From: Curtobacterium sp. MCJR17_020
Lineage (GTDB): Bacteria > Actinomycetota > Actinomycetes > Actinomycetales > Microbacteriaceae
DNA: 64,000 nucleotides
NCBI RefSeq assembly: GCF_003234365.2
Contig: NZ_CP126260.1
Location: forward strand, 1,240,001 to 1,304,000
Direction: 5' to 3'
This document shows positions 51,402 to 59,236 of this stretch, piece after piece; positions within the stretch are counted from its first letter, which is position 1; every line of letters begins with the position of its first letter. Below the pieces are notes generated by a model. That model was not told the DNA's origin. It was given only the letters and a program-made list of their open reading frames with translations, and did not search any database. Both the position numbers and the translations under genes were made by a program.

Positions 51402-51929
51402 TCAGGCGGCGGGGGTCTCCTGCGTGCCGACGAGCTGCGCGCGACCGAGCAGGTGCTCGCGCAGCACGAACCCGACGACCGCGGGGGTCGCGTCGGCCGG
51501 TGCCTCGAGCAGCGGCACGTCGAGGGCGCTCAGCGTGAAGAAGTAACGGTGCACGCCGTGGCCGGCGGGCGGAGCGGCGCCGAGGAACGTGTCGGTACCG
51601 AACTCGTTGCGGCGGCGGAGTGCCTCTGCTGGCAGCAGGGCGTCGTCGGTTCCGGCGCCGGCGGGCAGCGAGGTCGCCGAGCCCGGGATGTCGGTCAGGC
51701 TCCAGTGCCAGAAGCCCGAACCGGTCGGGGCGTCGGGGTCGTACACGGTGAGCACGAAGCTCTTCGTGCCCTCGGGAGCGCCGGACCACTCGAGTGCGGG
51801 GGAGCGGTCCTCGCCACCCGCGTCGGTGCCGCGCGCCGAGGTCGGCAGTGCGCCGCCGTCGGTGAAGTCGGGGCTGGTCAGGGTGAACGAGGGGACCTCG
51901 GGGAGGTTCCAGTTGGGGTCGTTGGCCAT
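51402..51929 (-). CDS. PEBP/YbhB-family protein
   Basis: A 175-residue phosphatidylethanolamine-binding-like (Raf kinase inhibitor-like) protein: RSPALEWSGAPEGTKSFVLTVYDPDAPTGSGFWHW and HRYFFTLSALDVPL are diagnostic. Function in bacteria is uncertain (ligand-binding, possibly kinase modulation). ATG 51929 is preferred to a GTG-type start upstream at 51944 because family similarity begins there. Confidence 0.88.
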   Translation of the reverse strand: MANDPNWNLPEVPSFTLTSPDFTDGGALPTSARGTDAGGEDRSPALEWSGAPEGTKSFVLTVYDPDAPTGSGFWHWSLTDIPGSATSLPAGAGTDDALLPAEALRRRNEFGTDTFLGAAPPAGHGVHRYFFTLSALDVPLLEAPADATPAVVGFVLREHLLGRAQLVGTQETPAA

Positions 51930-52016
51930 GTCCCCAGCCAACACCCGCAGCCTCGGCCTGCGCTCGGTGCGCGGAAGGTCGCGCGGGGTGCGCGGGTGCG
52001 CGGGTGCGCACGGGCG

Positions 52017-52056
52017 GACGGGAGGCGCGGTGTCAGGCCGGCACGGGCCTCCCGTC
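52017..52056. repeat. GGGAGGC palindrome, copy H (family 1)
   Basis: GACGGGAGGCGCG (52017-52029) pairs with CGGGCCTCCCGTC (52044-52056), 12 of 13. It lies upstream of the PEBP gene and downstream of the TetR gene. Confidence 0.7.
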
Positions 52057-52108
52057 GCTCAGATGGTCGCGCCGGGCTGGCGCCGACGGCTGACGCGACA
52101 AGGTCGAC

Positions 52109-52191
52109 GTCGTACGACGTCGGCTCCGTCGTTCGTGCGCGCCTGCAACTGGTGCGGCCGCGGTGGAGCGACAGAGCCGACGTCGTGCGAC
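52109..52191. repeat. 83-bp element with 23-bp inverted arms
   Basis: 52109-52131 and 52169-52191 are inverted copies (21 of 23), each built on GACGTCG/CGACGTC. With copy H it fills the 299-bp gap before the TetR gene end; no gene is supported there. Confidence 0.7.
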
Positions 52192-52228
52192 ATCGGGGGT
52201 GTCGTTGTGCGTCGGCGGCAGCCGGGCG

Positions 52229-52876
52229 TCAGGCGGCGAGGACGCGGTCGACGACGCGACCGAGCGCTGCCGTCGCCGCGATGGCGTCACCGGCGTAGGC
52301 GCCGGCCATCGCGCCGTCGCGCGCGAGCATGAGCTCGTCGGCGCCGTCGCCCGGCAGCTGGTGGCCGGACTCCTGCAGCAGGGTGGCGAGCCGGTCGGTG
52401 TACCAGTCGCGGTGGGTGGCGACCACCTCGCGCACGGGGTCGCGGGGGTCGTGGTACTCGGCGGCGGCGTTGAGGAACGCGCACCCGCGGAAGTCGGGGT
52501 CGTTGACCTCGTCCGCCAGGGCGGTGACCCAGGCGCGGACCGCTGCGGCGGGGGAGCCGGCGTCGGTGACGAGCTGTTCCAGGCGTTCCTGCACCCGCTC
52601 GTGCTGCGTGCGGATGTAGGCGAGGATCAGGTTGTCCTTCGACCCGTAGTGCTTGTAGAACGTCGCCTTCGTGACGCTCGCCTCGGAGATGAGGCGGTCG
52701 ACGCCGACGCTGTGGATGCCCTCTTCGTAGAAGAGTCGCGTGGCCGTCTCGAGGATGCGGACCTTCGCGCCGCCGGAGCGGGGAGTCGGGGGGACGCTCG
52801 ACCCGTCCGGCGACGCGAGGTTCGTGCTCGGACCAGGGAGACGCTGGACGGCCGGTTGGGGGGAATCGACCGTCAC
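52229..52876 (-). CDS. TetR-family transcriptional regulator
   Basis: A 215-residue repressor. The N-terminal HTH reads KVRILETATRLFYEEGIHSVGVDRLISEASVTKATFYKHYGSKDNLI. The C-terminal domain (EQLVTDAGSPAAAVRAWVTALADEVND ... AFLNAAAEYHDP ... HRDWYTDRLATLLQ) is the common TetR_C type. GTG 52876 has AAGGAG upstream. A dyad at 53009-53034 overlaps its promoter, suggesting autoregulation. The ligand is unknown, and no efflux gene is adjacent. Confidence 0.9.
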   Translation of the reverse strand: MTVDSPQPAVQRLPGPSTNLASPDGSSVPPTPRSGGAKVRILETATRLFYEEGIHSVGVDRLISEASVTKATFYKHYGSKDNLILAYIRTQHERVQERLEQLVTDAGSPAAAVRAWVTALADEVNDPDFRGCAFLNAAAEYHDPRDPVREVVATHRDWYTDRLATLLQESGHQLPGDGADELMLARDGAMAGAYAGDAIAATAALGRVVDRVLAA

Positions 52877-52993
52877 AGCGTGGCTCCTTGGTTCATCGGC
52901 TCCGCGGACAAGTGGGGGGACTCGTGGCCGCGAGGACTGATGTCCCGAGCCGCCGGATCGGAACTTAGGGGGGCTTTCGATCCGGCGTGAACG

Positions 52994-53034
52994 ACTGTAC
53001 CACAAGGAGGACAGACAGACGAGTCGGTCTGTCC
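52994..53034 (-). promoter_or_regulatory. TetR gene promoter and putative operator
   Basis: -10 TACAGT (complement 52994-52999); its -35 region would lie at 53017-53022. GGACAGAC-N10-GTCTGTCC (53009-53034) is a perfect 8+8 dyad over that -35. A leader of about 110 nt separates it from GTG 52876. Confidence 0.6.
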
Positions 53035-53108
53035 GCAATTTCTGTACCCCTCTTCGAGTGACAGTCCGTGGGCCTGTGGAAACTGGGCGGTGGGCTCCGG
53101 AGCATCAG

Positions 53109-53114
53109 TAGGCT
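53109..53114 (+). promoter_or_regulatory. -10 of M16 peptidase gene
   Basis: TAGGCT ends 9 nt before ATG 53123, the leaderless layout. Confidence 0.55.
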
Positions 53115-53122
53115 CGTCTGCG

Positions 53123-54457
53123 ATGAACCAGCCAGTGCCACTGCCGCTCGGGGCCCCGGACACGTCCTTCCTGACGTCCGGAGGGGCCTTCGTCCGCCGC
53201 ACCGTGCTGCCGTCGGGTGTCCGTGTGCTGACCGAAGCCGTGCCCGGTGCCGCTTCGACGAGCATCGGGTTCTGGGTCGGCGTCGGTTCGCGCGACGAAC
53301 GCGACGGCCAGTTCGGATCGACCCACTTCCTCGAGCACCTGCTGTTCAAGGGCACCGAGACCCGGTCGGCGCTCGACATCGCGATCGCGTTCGACTCGGT
53401 CGGCGGCGAGCACAACGCCGCGACGGCCAAGGAGTACACCTGCTACTACGCACGGGTGCGGGACGCCGACGTCCCGATGGCCGTGCAGGTGATCGGTGAC
53501 ATGGTGACCGGCTCGGTGCTCGACCCCGAGGCGTTCGCGGTCGAGCGCGGTGTCATCCTCGAAGAACTCGCGATGGCCGCCGACGACCCGGCCGACGTCG
53601 CGGGCGAAGCGTTCTTCGCCGCGGCCTTCGGCGGACACCCGCTCGGTCGCCCGATCGGCGGGACCCCGGACAGCATCCGCGCGGTCCAGCGGGACGAGGT
53701 CCTGGCCCACTACCGCGAGCACTACGCACCGAACGGCATCGTCGTGACCGCCGCCGGTGCCGTCGACCACGACCGGTTCTGCGACACGGTGGCTGCCGTG
53801 TTCCACGACGCCCCGCACGCCGAGCCGCTCGCGCGCCGGACGCCCCAGACCGTCGCCGACCCCATCGAACCGAAGCTGTCGGTGGTCCACCGTCCGACGG
53901 AGCAGGTCAGCATGCTGCGCGGCTCGCAGGGGCTCGACCTGCGCGACGACCGCCGACCGTCCCTCAGCGTCCTGAACGCCGTGCTCGGCGGGGGCATGAG
54001 CTCCCGGCTCTTCCAAGAGGTCCGCGAGCGACGCGGCCTCGCCTACGCGGTGTCGTCCTTCGCGCCCGCCTACCTCGACAACGGCGCCTTCGGCGTCTAC
54101 GCGGGCTGTGCGCCCGACAACGTCCCCGGCGTCATCGAGATCATCGACGCCGAGTTCCGCCGCATGGTGGACGACGGCATCACGGACGACGAGCTCCGCC
54201 GTGCGAAGGGCCAGATCGAAGGGGCCCTGACGCTCTCGCTCGAGGACTCCGACGCCCGGATGACCCGCCTCGGCCGGTCCGAGCTCGGCACCGGGGAGTA
54301 CACCGACCTGTCGACCGCACTGGAGCGGGTCGACCGCGTCACCACCGACGGCGTGCTCGAACTCGCCCGCGATCTCCTGACCCGCCCGACGATCACGTCG
54401 GTGGTCGGGGCGGTGCAGCAGGGCGAGCTCGCCGCAGCGATCGGGATGGGCAGCTGA
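53123..54457 (+). CDS. M16 family (pitrilysin-type) zinc peptidase
   Basis: A 444-residue insulinase-superfamily protease: inverted zinc motif HFLEHLLFKG with downstream Glu in AVERGVILEELAM, and the inactive-half hallmark SSRLFQEVRERRGLAYAVSSF. It sits after pnp and before dapB as in most actinobacteria. It probably degrades peptides, in the cytosol (no signal peptide). The histidine phosphatase gene starts 8 bp later. Confidence 0.93.
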   Translation: MNQPVPLPLGAPDTSFLTSGGAFVRRTVLPSGVRVLTEAVPGAASTSIGFWVGVGSRDERDGQFGSTHFLEHLLFKGTETRSALDIAIAFDSVGGEHNAATAKEYTCYYARVRDADVPMAVQVIGDMVTGSVLDPEAFAVERGVILEELAMAADDPADVAGEAFFAAAFGGHPLGRPIGGTPDSIRAVQRDEVLAHYREHYAPNGIVVTAAGAVDHDRFCDTVAAVFHDAPHAEPLARRTPQTVADPIEPKLSVVHRPTEQVSMLRGSQGLDLRDDRRPSLSVLNAVLGGGMSSRLFQEVRERRGLAYAVSSFAPAYLDNGAFGVYAGCAPDNVPGVIEIIDAEFRRMVDDGITDDELRRAKGQIEGALTLSLEDSDARMTRLGRSELGTGEYTDLSTALERVDRVTTDGVLELARDLLTRPTITSVVGAVQQGELAAAIGMGS

Positions 54458-54465
54458 GCACCGAC

Positions 54466-55068
54466 ATGTCGCACTACCTGTACCTCGTCCGGCACGGCGA
54501 ACACCAGGACGCCGAGCACGGCCTCCGCGACGGCAAGCTGTCGGAACGCGGCAAGCGCCAGGCCATGCTCGTCGCCGATCGCCTCGGCGGGCTGCCGTTC
54601 GACGGCGTGTACCACTCCCCGTTGGAGGCCCCGAGCGAGACCGCCGCGTTCCTGGCGCAGCGACTGCCGTCGATCCAGCCCGAACCGTCGACGCTGCTGT
54701 TCGACTGCGTCCCCTCCGGCCCGACCCCGGACATGCCGCATGCCTACCAGGGCTGGTACGGCGGCGTCACGGAAGAGGAGATCATCGCCGGCCAGGCGCA
54801 GATGGGCGACGCCGTCTCCGAGTGGTTCACCCCGGCGCGCGAGGACCGGCACGACCTGCTCATCACCCACAACGCCGTGATCGGCTGGTTCGTGCGCGAG
54901 GCGTTCCAGGCGCCCGAGTGGCGCTGGATGGGCACGAACGTCGCGCACACCGCGCTCACGATCATCCGGATCCGTTCCGCGAAGCCGGCCGAGGTGGTCG
55001 CCCTGAACGACCTGGCCCACCTGCCGGTGGAGCTCCGCACCGGGCTGCCGGTCGACCAGCCCGTCTAG
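54466..55068 (+). CDS. Histidine phosphatase superfamily protein
   Basis: A 200-residue phosphoglycerate-mutase-like phosphatase: LVRHGEHQDAEHGLRDGKLSERGKRQA carries the catalytic His, and LLITHNAVIGWFVREA the second His. Substrate unknown. It is co-transcribed with the M16 peptidase and its 3' end overlaps the convergent acetyltransferase gene by 4 bp. Confidence 0.9.
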   Translation: MSHYLYLVRHGEHQDAEHGLRDGKLSERGKRQAMLVADRLGGLPFDGVYHSPLEAPSETAAFLAQRLPSIQPEPSTLLFDCVPSGPTPDMPHAYQGWYGGVTEEEIIAGQAQMGDAVSEWFTPAREDRHDLLITHNAVIGWFVREAFQAPEWRWMGTNVAHTALTIIRIRSAKPAEVVALNDLAHLPVELRTGLPVDQPV

Positions 55069-55556
55069 CGGGAGACCGGCTTGCGGTACCAGGCGGTCGC
55101 GTTCGGGTTCTCGTTGAACGGCGCGACGCGCTCGTAGCCCCGGCTGCGGTACATCGCGCCCGCAGCGACGAGCGAGTCGTTCGTGTCGAGCACGATGCTC
55201 GTCGCGCCCAGCGCGGCGCCGTCCTGTTCGAGCGCGTCCATCAGCGCCGTGGCCACGCCCTTGCCCCGTCCCGCCGGGGTGACGAAGACGTGCTTGACCT
55301 CGAACCGGACGTCCGTGATGGTCGCGTCGGGGTCGTCCGCGATCCGCCGCAGGCCGCCGCAGCCGACAGCGACCCCGCCGTCGTACGCCACAGCGAAGAC
55401 CCCGTTCGGCGGCGTGAACTCCGCCGCCGGGGTGCGCTTCCGCGAGTACGCGCCCTGCGCACTGGGGAACGTCGCCTCGCGCTCGTCGAGGTACGCGCCG
55501 AGCAGGACGTCGACCTCGGGCAGATCGGCCGGCACGGTCCTGACCTCGACTGACAT
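55065..55556 (-). CDS. GNAT-family N-acetyltransferase
   Basis: A 163-residue GNAT protein with the acetyl-CoA loop VFVTPAGRGKGVATALMDALE and motif B YRSRGYERVAPFNENPNATAWYRK. Substrate unknown. ATG 55556 lies 7 nt after a -10 that is shared, in palindromic form, with dapB. Confidence 0.88.
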   Translation of the reverse strand: MSVEVRTVPADLPEVDVLLGAYLDEREATFPSAQGAYSRKRTPAAEFTPPNGVFAVAYDGGVAVGCGGLRRIADDPDATITDVRFEVKHVFVTPAGRGKGVATALMDALEQDGAALGATSIVLDTNDSLVAAGAMYRSRGYERVAPFNENPNATAWYRKPVSR

Positions 55557-55562
55557 GCGTCG

Positions 55563-55572
55563 ATCCTAGGAT
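55563..55572. promoter_or_regulatory. Palindromic shared -10, GNAT (-) and dapB (+)
   Basis: ATCCTAGGAT reads TAGGAT on both strands (plus 55567-55572, minus 55568-55563). ATG 55580 lies 8 nt beyond on the plus side, ATG 55556 7 nt beyond on the minus side. Confidence 0.65.
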
Positions 55573-55579
55573 GGACCGC

Positions 55580-56326
55580 ATGGTCACTCCCGTCGCCGTC
55601 GTCGGCGCCACCGGTCGTCTCGGGGGCCTCGTGGCCTCCGTCGTCGAGGAACTCCCGGAGTTCGAGCTCGTCGCCCGTCTGTCGTCGAAGGACGGTGCCC
55701 ACGAAGCACCGCCGTCGGTGTTCGGCGGTGCCGCGCTCGTCGTGGACGTGACGGTGCCGGCGCTCAGCCCCGCGATCGTCGAGAACGCGCTGTCGAGCGG
55801 GGCGAACGTCCTCGTCGGCACGTCCGGATGGTCCGCCGACCGTCTCGCGAAGCTCCGCACCGCCCTGCAGGAGCGTCCCGACCAGGGCGTCCTCGTGGTC
55901 CCGAACTTCTCGATCGGGTCGGTGCTCGGCACCCACCTCGCCACCATCGCGGCGCCGTGGTTCCCCTCCGTCGAGATCGTCGAGACGCACCACGCCGGCA
56001 AGATCGACTCGCCGTCCGGCACCGCGGTGCGCACCGCCGAGCTGATCGCCGAGGCCCGTCGCGACGTCGGCCCGGTCGAGGCTCCGCACGTCGACCAGCG
56101 CGCCCGCGGCCAGCAGGTGGCGAGCGTGCCGATCCACTCGCTCCGGCTGCCCGGGGTGAAGGCCGTGCAGGACGTCCTGCTCAGCGGCCCCGGCGAGACC
56201 CTGACGATCCGGCACGACACCAACGACGACGTCGCCTACGTCGCCGGGATCCGTGCGGCGCTGTCGGCGCTCGGATCCGCCCGCGGGCTCACCGTGGGCC
56301 TCGGCAGCGTCCTCGGCATCGGCTGA
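55580..56326 (+). CDS. dapB: 4-hydroxy-tetrahydrodipicolinate reductase
   Basis: A 248-residue DapB, second step of the diaminopimelate/lysine branch. Nucleotide motif VAVVGATGRLGG; catalytic stretch VEIVETHHAGKIDSPSGTAVRTAELI with His-His and Lys; tetramer strand EVPIHSLR-like VASVPIHSLRLPGVKAVQDV. ATG 55580 was chosen over 55571 because the -10 covers 55571. The next gene starts 5 bp later. Confidence 0.96.
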   Translation: MVTPVAVVGATGRLGGLVASVVEELPEFELVARLSSKDGAHEAPPSVFGGAALVVDVTVPALSPAIVENALSSGANVLVGTSGWSADRLAKLRTALQERPDQGVLVVPNFSIGSVLGTHLATIAAPWFPSVEIVETHHAGKIDSPSGTAVRTAELIAEARRDVGPVEAPHVDQRARGQQVASVPIHSLRLPGVKAVQDVLLSGPGETLTIRHDTNDDVAYVAGIRAALSALGSARGLTVGLGSVLGIG

Positions 56327-56330
56327 CCCG

Positions 56331-56801
56331 GTGGGACGTGCAGCGCGGGCCGGCCGCGCGATCCGGTCGCCGTTCTGGGGCGCAGCGCTGATGACCCTGC
56401 TGTTGGCGCTCTACATCGCGCTCGTCGGGCAGCGGGCCGTGGCCTTCATCGCCACCGGCATCCCGATCGGGATCGGCATCGGCGTCGCACTGTTCGTCGT
56501 CGCCGCGATCGGGGCGCTGCTGCTCGTGCTCGAGTTCCGCTTCGGCATCCGGATCACCCGGCTCGGATCCCGGCTCGAGGCCGAGGGCGGTGCACCGGAG
56601 GACGTCGTGCCCGTGCGTCCGTCCGGCCGTCCGACGCGCGAGGCCGCCGACGAACTCTTCCCGCAGTACAAGGCCGCCGTCGAGCAGGACCCGGCGAACT
56701 GGCGCGCCTGGTACCGGCTCGGGGTCGTCTACGACGCCGCGGGGGACCGCAAGCGCGCTCGAGCCGCGATGCGGACGGCCCTCTCGCGGTCGAGCGCCTG
56801 A
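56331..56801 (+). CDS. Membrane protein with a single TPR-like motif
   Basis: A 156-residue protein: two membrane segments (FWGAALMTLLLALYIALVG, and IGIGIGVALFVVAAIGALLLVLEF), then a cytosolic tail ending in a TPR-like repeat WRAWYRLGVVYDAAGDRKRARAAMRTAL. The GTG start is 5 bp after dapB. Function unknown; it recurs next to dapB in actinobacteria by memory only. Confidence 0.75.
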   Translation: MGRAARAGRAIRSPFWGAALMTLLLALYIALVGQRAVAFIATGIPIGIGIGVALFVVAAIGALLLVLEFRFGIRITRLGSRLEAEGGAPEDVVPVRPSGRPTREAADELFPQYKAAVEQDPANWRAWYRLGVVYDAAGDRKRARAAMRTALSRSSA

Positions 56802-56808
56802 GACCTGG

Positions 56809-57729
56809 TCAGAGGACCGCGTCGACCGCGTCCACCGCACGCGTGTACCGGAACACGTAGCCGGACTCGAGCAGCTTCATCGGCACCATCCGCTGACTCG
56901 ACAGCAGCATCTCGTCGGCGGCGTCCTGCAGCGCCAGGCGCAGCGCGAACTCCGGGATCCGGAACAGGTACGGCCGGTGCAGGTCCTCGGCGACGCGCTT
57001 GGTGATGCGGTCGGCGACGACGGCTTCCGGTCCGGCCAGGTTCACCGGCCCGCTGACCCCGGACGCCGACGGGCTCGTCGCCAGGTGCACGATCGCCCCG
57101 ACCTCGTCCTCGAGCGCGATCCACGGCCAGTGCTGCCCGCCGGTTCCGAGGCGACCGCCGAGCCCTGCCCGGGTGAGCGGGATCAGGGGTGCGAGCGCGC
57201 CGCCGCCCTCGCCGATCACGATGCCCGTGCGGAGGGTCACCACACGGACGCCGTCCGGGGCAGCGTTCGCCGCGGCCTCCCACGCGGTGCAGACCTCGGC
57301 GAGGAACCCGGTGCCGGGCGCCGCGTCGTCCTGCAGGACGTCCGCCGGTCGGTCGCCGTACACGCCGGACGCCGATCCGGACAGGAACAGTGCCGGGGGA
57401 GTGCTGGCGTGCCGCATCGCCTCGACCAGGGTGTCGGTCGCGTCGACGCGGGAGCGCCGGATCTCCTCGCGGTACTTCGCGGTCCAGGGCAGCTTGCCGA
57501 TGTTCGCCCCCGCCAGGTTGATCACCACGTCCGCACCGTCGACGATGGCCGGGTCGAGCGGCCGGCGACCCGGAGCCCATCGGAACTCGGTGGCCGTGTG
57601 CGGCTCGCGTCGGACGAGCGTGGTCACGTGGTGGCCCGCCTCGCGCAGCGCGCGGACGAGCGGGGTGCCGATGAAACCGGACGCACCGGCGATCAGGATC
57701 GAGAGGGGCTCTGCCGCCGTGTCTGCCAT
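56809..57729 (-). CDS. TIGR01777-family NAD-dependent epimerase/dehydratase
   Basis: A 306-residue SDR-type protein: ILIAGASGFIGTPLVRALREAGHHVTTLVR (Rossmann), VINLAGANIG, ALFLSGSASGVYGD and the DUF1731 tail (RIPEFALRLALQDAADEMLLSSQRMVPMKLLESGYVFRY). Homologues include YfcH/SulA-linked proteins; the substrate is unknown. ATG 57729 lies 8 nt after TAGCGT (complement 57737-57742). It converges with the TPR gene and diverges from thyA. Confidence 0.9.
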   Translation of the reverse strand: MADTAAEPLSILIAGASGFIGTPLVRALREAGHHVTTLVRREPHTATEFRWAPGRRPLDPAIVDGADVVINLAGANIGKLPWTAKYREEIRRSRVDATDTLVEAMRHASTPPALFLSGSASGVYGDRPADVLQDDAAPGTGFLAEVCTAWEAAANAAPDGVRVVTLRTGIVIGEGGGALAPLIPLTRAGLGGRLGTGGQHWPWIALEDEVGAIVHLATSPSASGVSGPVNLAGPEAVVADRITKRVAEDLHRPYLFRIPEFALRLALQDAADEMLLSSQRMVPMKLLESGYVFRYTRAVDAVDAVL

Positions 57730-57770
57730 GCCGGCAACGCTACTCATGCTGCCGTCGGCTTTCGCCGACG

Positions 57771-57776
57771 TAGGCT
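57771..57776 (+). promoter_or_regulatory. thyA -10 (leaderless)
   Basis: TAGGCT ends 8 nt before GTG 57784. A small hairpin, CGTCGGC-TTTC-GCCGACG (57753-57770), lies just upstream. Confidence 0.55.
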
Positions 57777-57783
57777 TCTGTGT

Positions 57784-58614
57784 GTGAGCGACAGCGAGAC
57801 CGTGCAGCCCGACCCCACCGTGCCGACCCCGTACGAGGACCTGCTCCGCCGGGTCCTGACCGAGGGCACGCCGAAGGGTGACCGCACCGGCACCGGGACC
57901 CGCAGCCTGTTCGGCGCGCAGCTCCGCTACGACCTGTCGAAGGGCTTCCCGCTCGTTTCCACGAAGCGCGTGCACTTCAAGTCGATCGCGTACGAGCTGC
58001 TCTGGTTCCTGCGCGGCGACGGCAACGCCACCTGGCTGCAGGAGCACGGTGTCCGGATCTGGAACGAGTGGGCGGACGAGGACGGCGACCTCGGCCCCGT
58101 CTACGGCGTGCAGTGGCGCTCGTGGCCGACCCCGTCCGGCGAGCACGTCGACCAGATCGCCCAGGTCATCGACCAGATCCGCACGAACCCGGACAGCCGC
58201 CGGCTCATCGTCTCGGCGTGGAACGTCGCCGACATCCCGGACATGGCGCTCGCACCGTGCCACGCGTTCTTCCAGTTCTACGTCAACGACGGCAAGCTCT
58301 CGTGCCAGCTCTACCAGCGGAGCGCCGACATGTTCCTCGGCGTCCCGTTCAACATCGCGTCCTACGCCCTGCTGACCCACATGATCGCCGCGCAGACCGG
58401 GCTCGAGGTCGGCGACTTCGTCTGGACCGGCGGCGACTGCCACGTCTACGACAACCACGTCGAGCAGGTCGAGGAGCAGCTGTCCCGCACGGCGTACGCC
58501 CTGCCGACGCTCGAGCTCGCGCCGCGCGACTCGATCGACGACTACGAGTACGAGGACTTCACCGTCGTCGGCTACCACCACCACCCGGCGATCAAGGCCG
58601 CGGTCGCCGTCTGA
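57784..58614 (+). CDS. thyA: Thymidylate synthase (ThyA)
   Basis: A 276-residue classical thymidylate synthase making dTMP from dUMP with methylene-THF. Motifs: GDRTGTGTRSLFG, the catalytic Cys159 in LAPCHAFFQFYV, RSADMFLGVPFNIASYA and GDCHVYDNHVEQV. Overlaps dfrA (TGATG), so dihydrofolate made by ThyA is recycled by the co-translated reductase. Confidence 0.97.
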   Translation: MSDSETVQPDPTVPTPYEDLLRRVLTEGTPKGDRTGTGTRSLFGAQLRYDLSKGFPLVSTKRVHFKSIAYELLWFLRGDGNATWLQEHGVRIWNEWADEDGDLGPVYGVQWRSWPTPSGEHVDQIAQVIDQIRTNPDSRRLIVSAWNVADIPDMALAPCHAFFQFYVNDGKLSCQLYQRSADMFLGVPFNIASYALLTHMIAAQTGLEVGDFVWTGGDCHVYDNHVEQVEEQLSRTAYALPTLELAPRDSIDDYEYEDFTVVGYHHHPAIKAAVAV

Positions 58615-59105
58615 TGATCGGCATGGTCTGGGCCCGGTCGACCGACGGGGTCATCGGGGCCGACGGCGGCATGCCCTGGCACGTGCCCGAGGACCTCGCG
58701 CACTTCAAGCAGGTCACCGGCGACGCGACGGTGCTCATGGGCCGTCGCACCTGGGAGTCCCTGCCGGAGCGCTTCCGCCCGTTGCCCGGTCGGCGCAACG
58801 TGGTGCTCACCCGCGACGCGTCCTGGACCGCCGACGGCGCCGAGGTCGAGCACGACCTCGCGACCGCGCTCGAGGGTGCCGACGGCCCCGTCTGGGTCAT
58901 CGGCGGCGGCCAGGTCTACGCCGCGGCGCTGGACCGTGCCGAGCGCGTGTCCGAGACCGTGATCGACGTCGACGTGCCCGGCGACACCGTCGCACCGACG
59001 CTCGGCGAACCGGCTGGCTGGACGCTCACCGACGAGGGCCCCTGGCAGGTGTCGCGCACGGGGACCCGCTACCGCTTCCTCGAGTGGCAGCGCCGCAGCG
59101 CGTGA
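58614..59105 (+). CDS. dfrA: Dihydrofolate reductase
   Basis: A 163-residue DHFR: IGMVWARSTDGVIGADGGMPWHVPEDLAHFKQVT, VLMGRRTWESLP, RNVVLTRD and VWVIGGGQVYAAAL are the folate and NADPH elements. It restores tetrahydrofolate consumed by ThyA and is the trimethoprim target in bacteria. Confidence 0.96.
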   Translation: MIGMVWARSTDGVIGADGGMPWHVPEDLAHFKQVTGDATVLMGRRTWESLPERFRPLPGRRNVVLTRDASWTADGAEVEHDLATALEGADGPVWVIGGGQVYAAALDRAERVSETVIDVDVPGDTVAPTLGEPAGWTLTDEGPWQVSRTGTRYRFLEWQRRSA

Positions 59106-59150
59106 GTCCGGAACCTGGTTCCCACCGGGCGTGAGCGGCGGGACGGACGT

Positions 59151-59169
59151 GATCCGGGCCTCCCGTCCG
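59151..59169. repeat. Half-copy I of GGGAGGCCCG element (family 1)
   Basis: GATCCGGGCCTCCCGTCCG is 19 bases identical to 24545-24563, the right arm of the perfect hairpin B. The left arm is reduced to CGGGACGGACG. Confidence 0.65.
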
Positions 59170-59236
59170 CGCCGCAGGCAGGCGACCGTCCACCCGGACG
59201 GCGGCCATCGCGCCCATCCCCGGTACGCTGGTGCCC

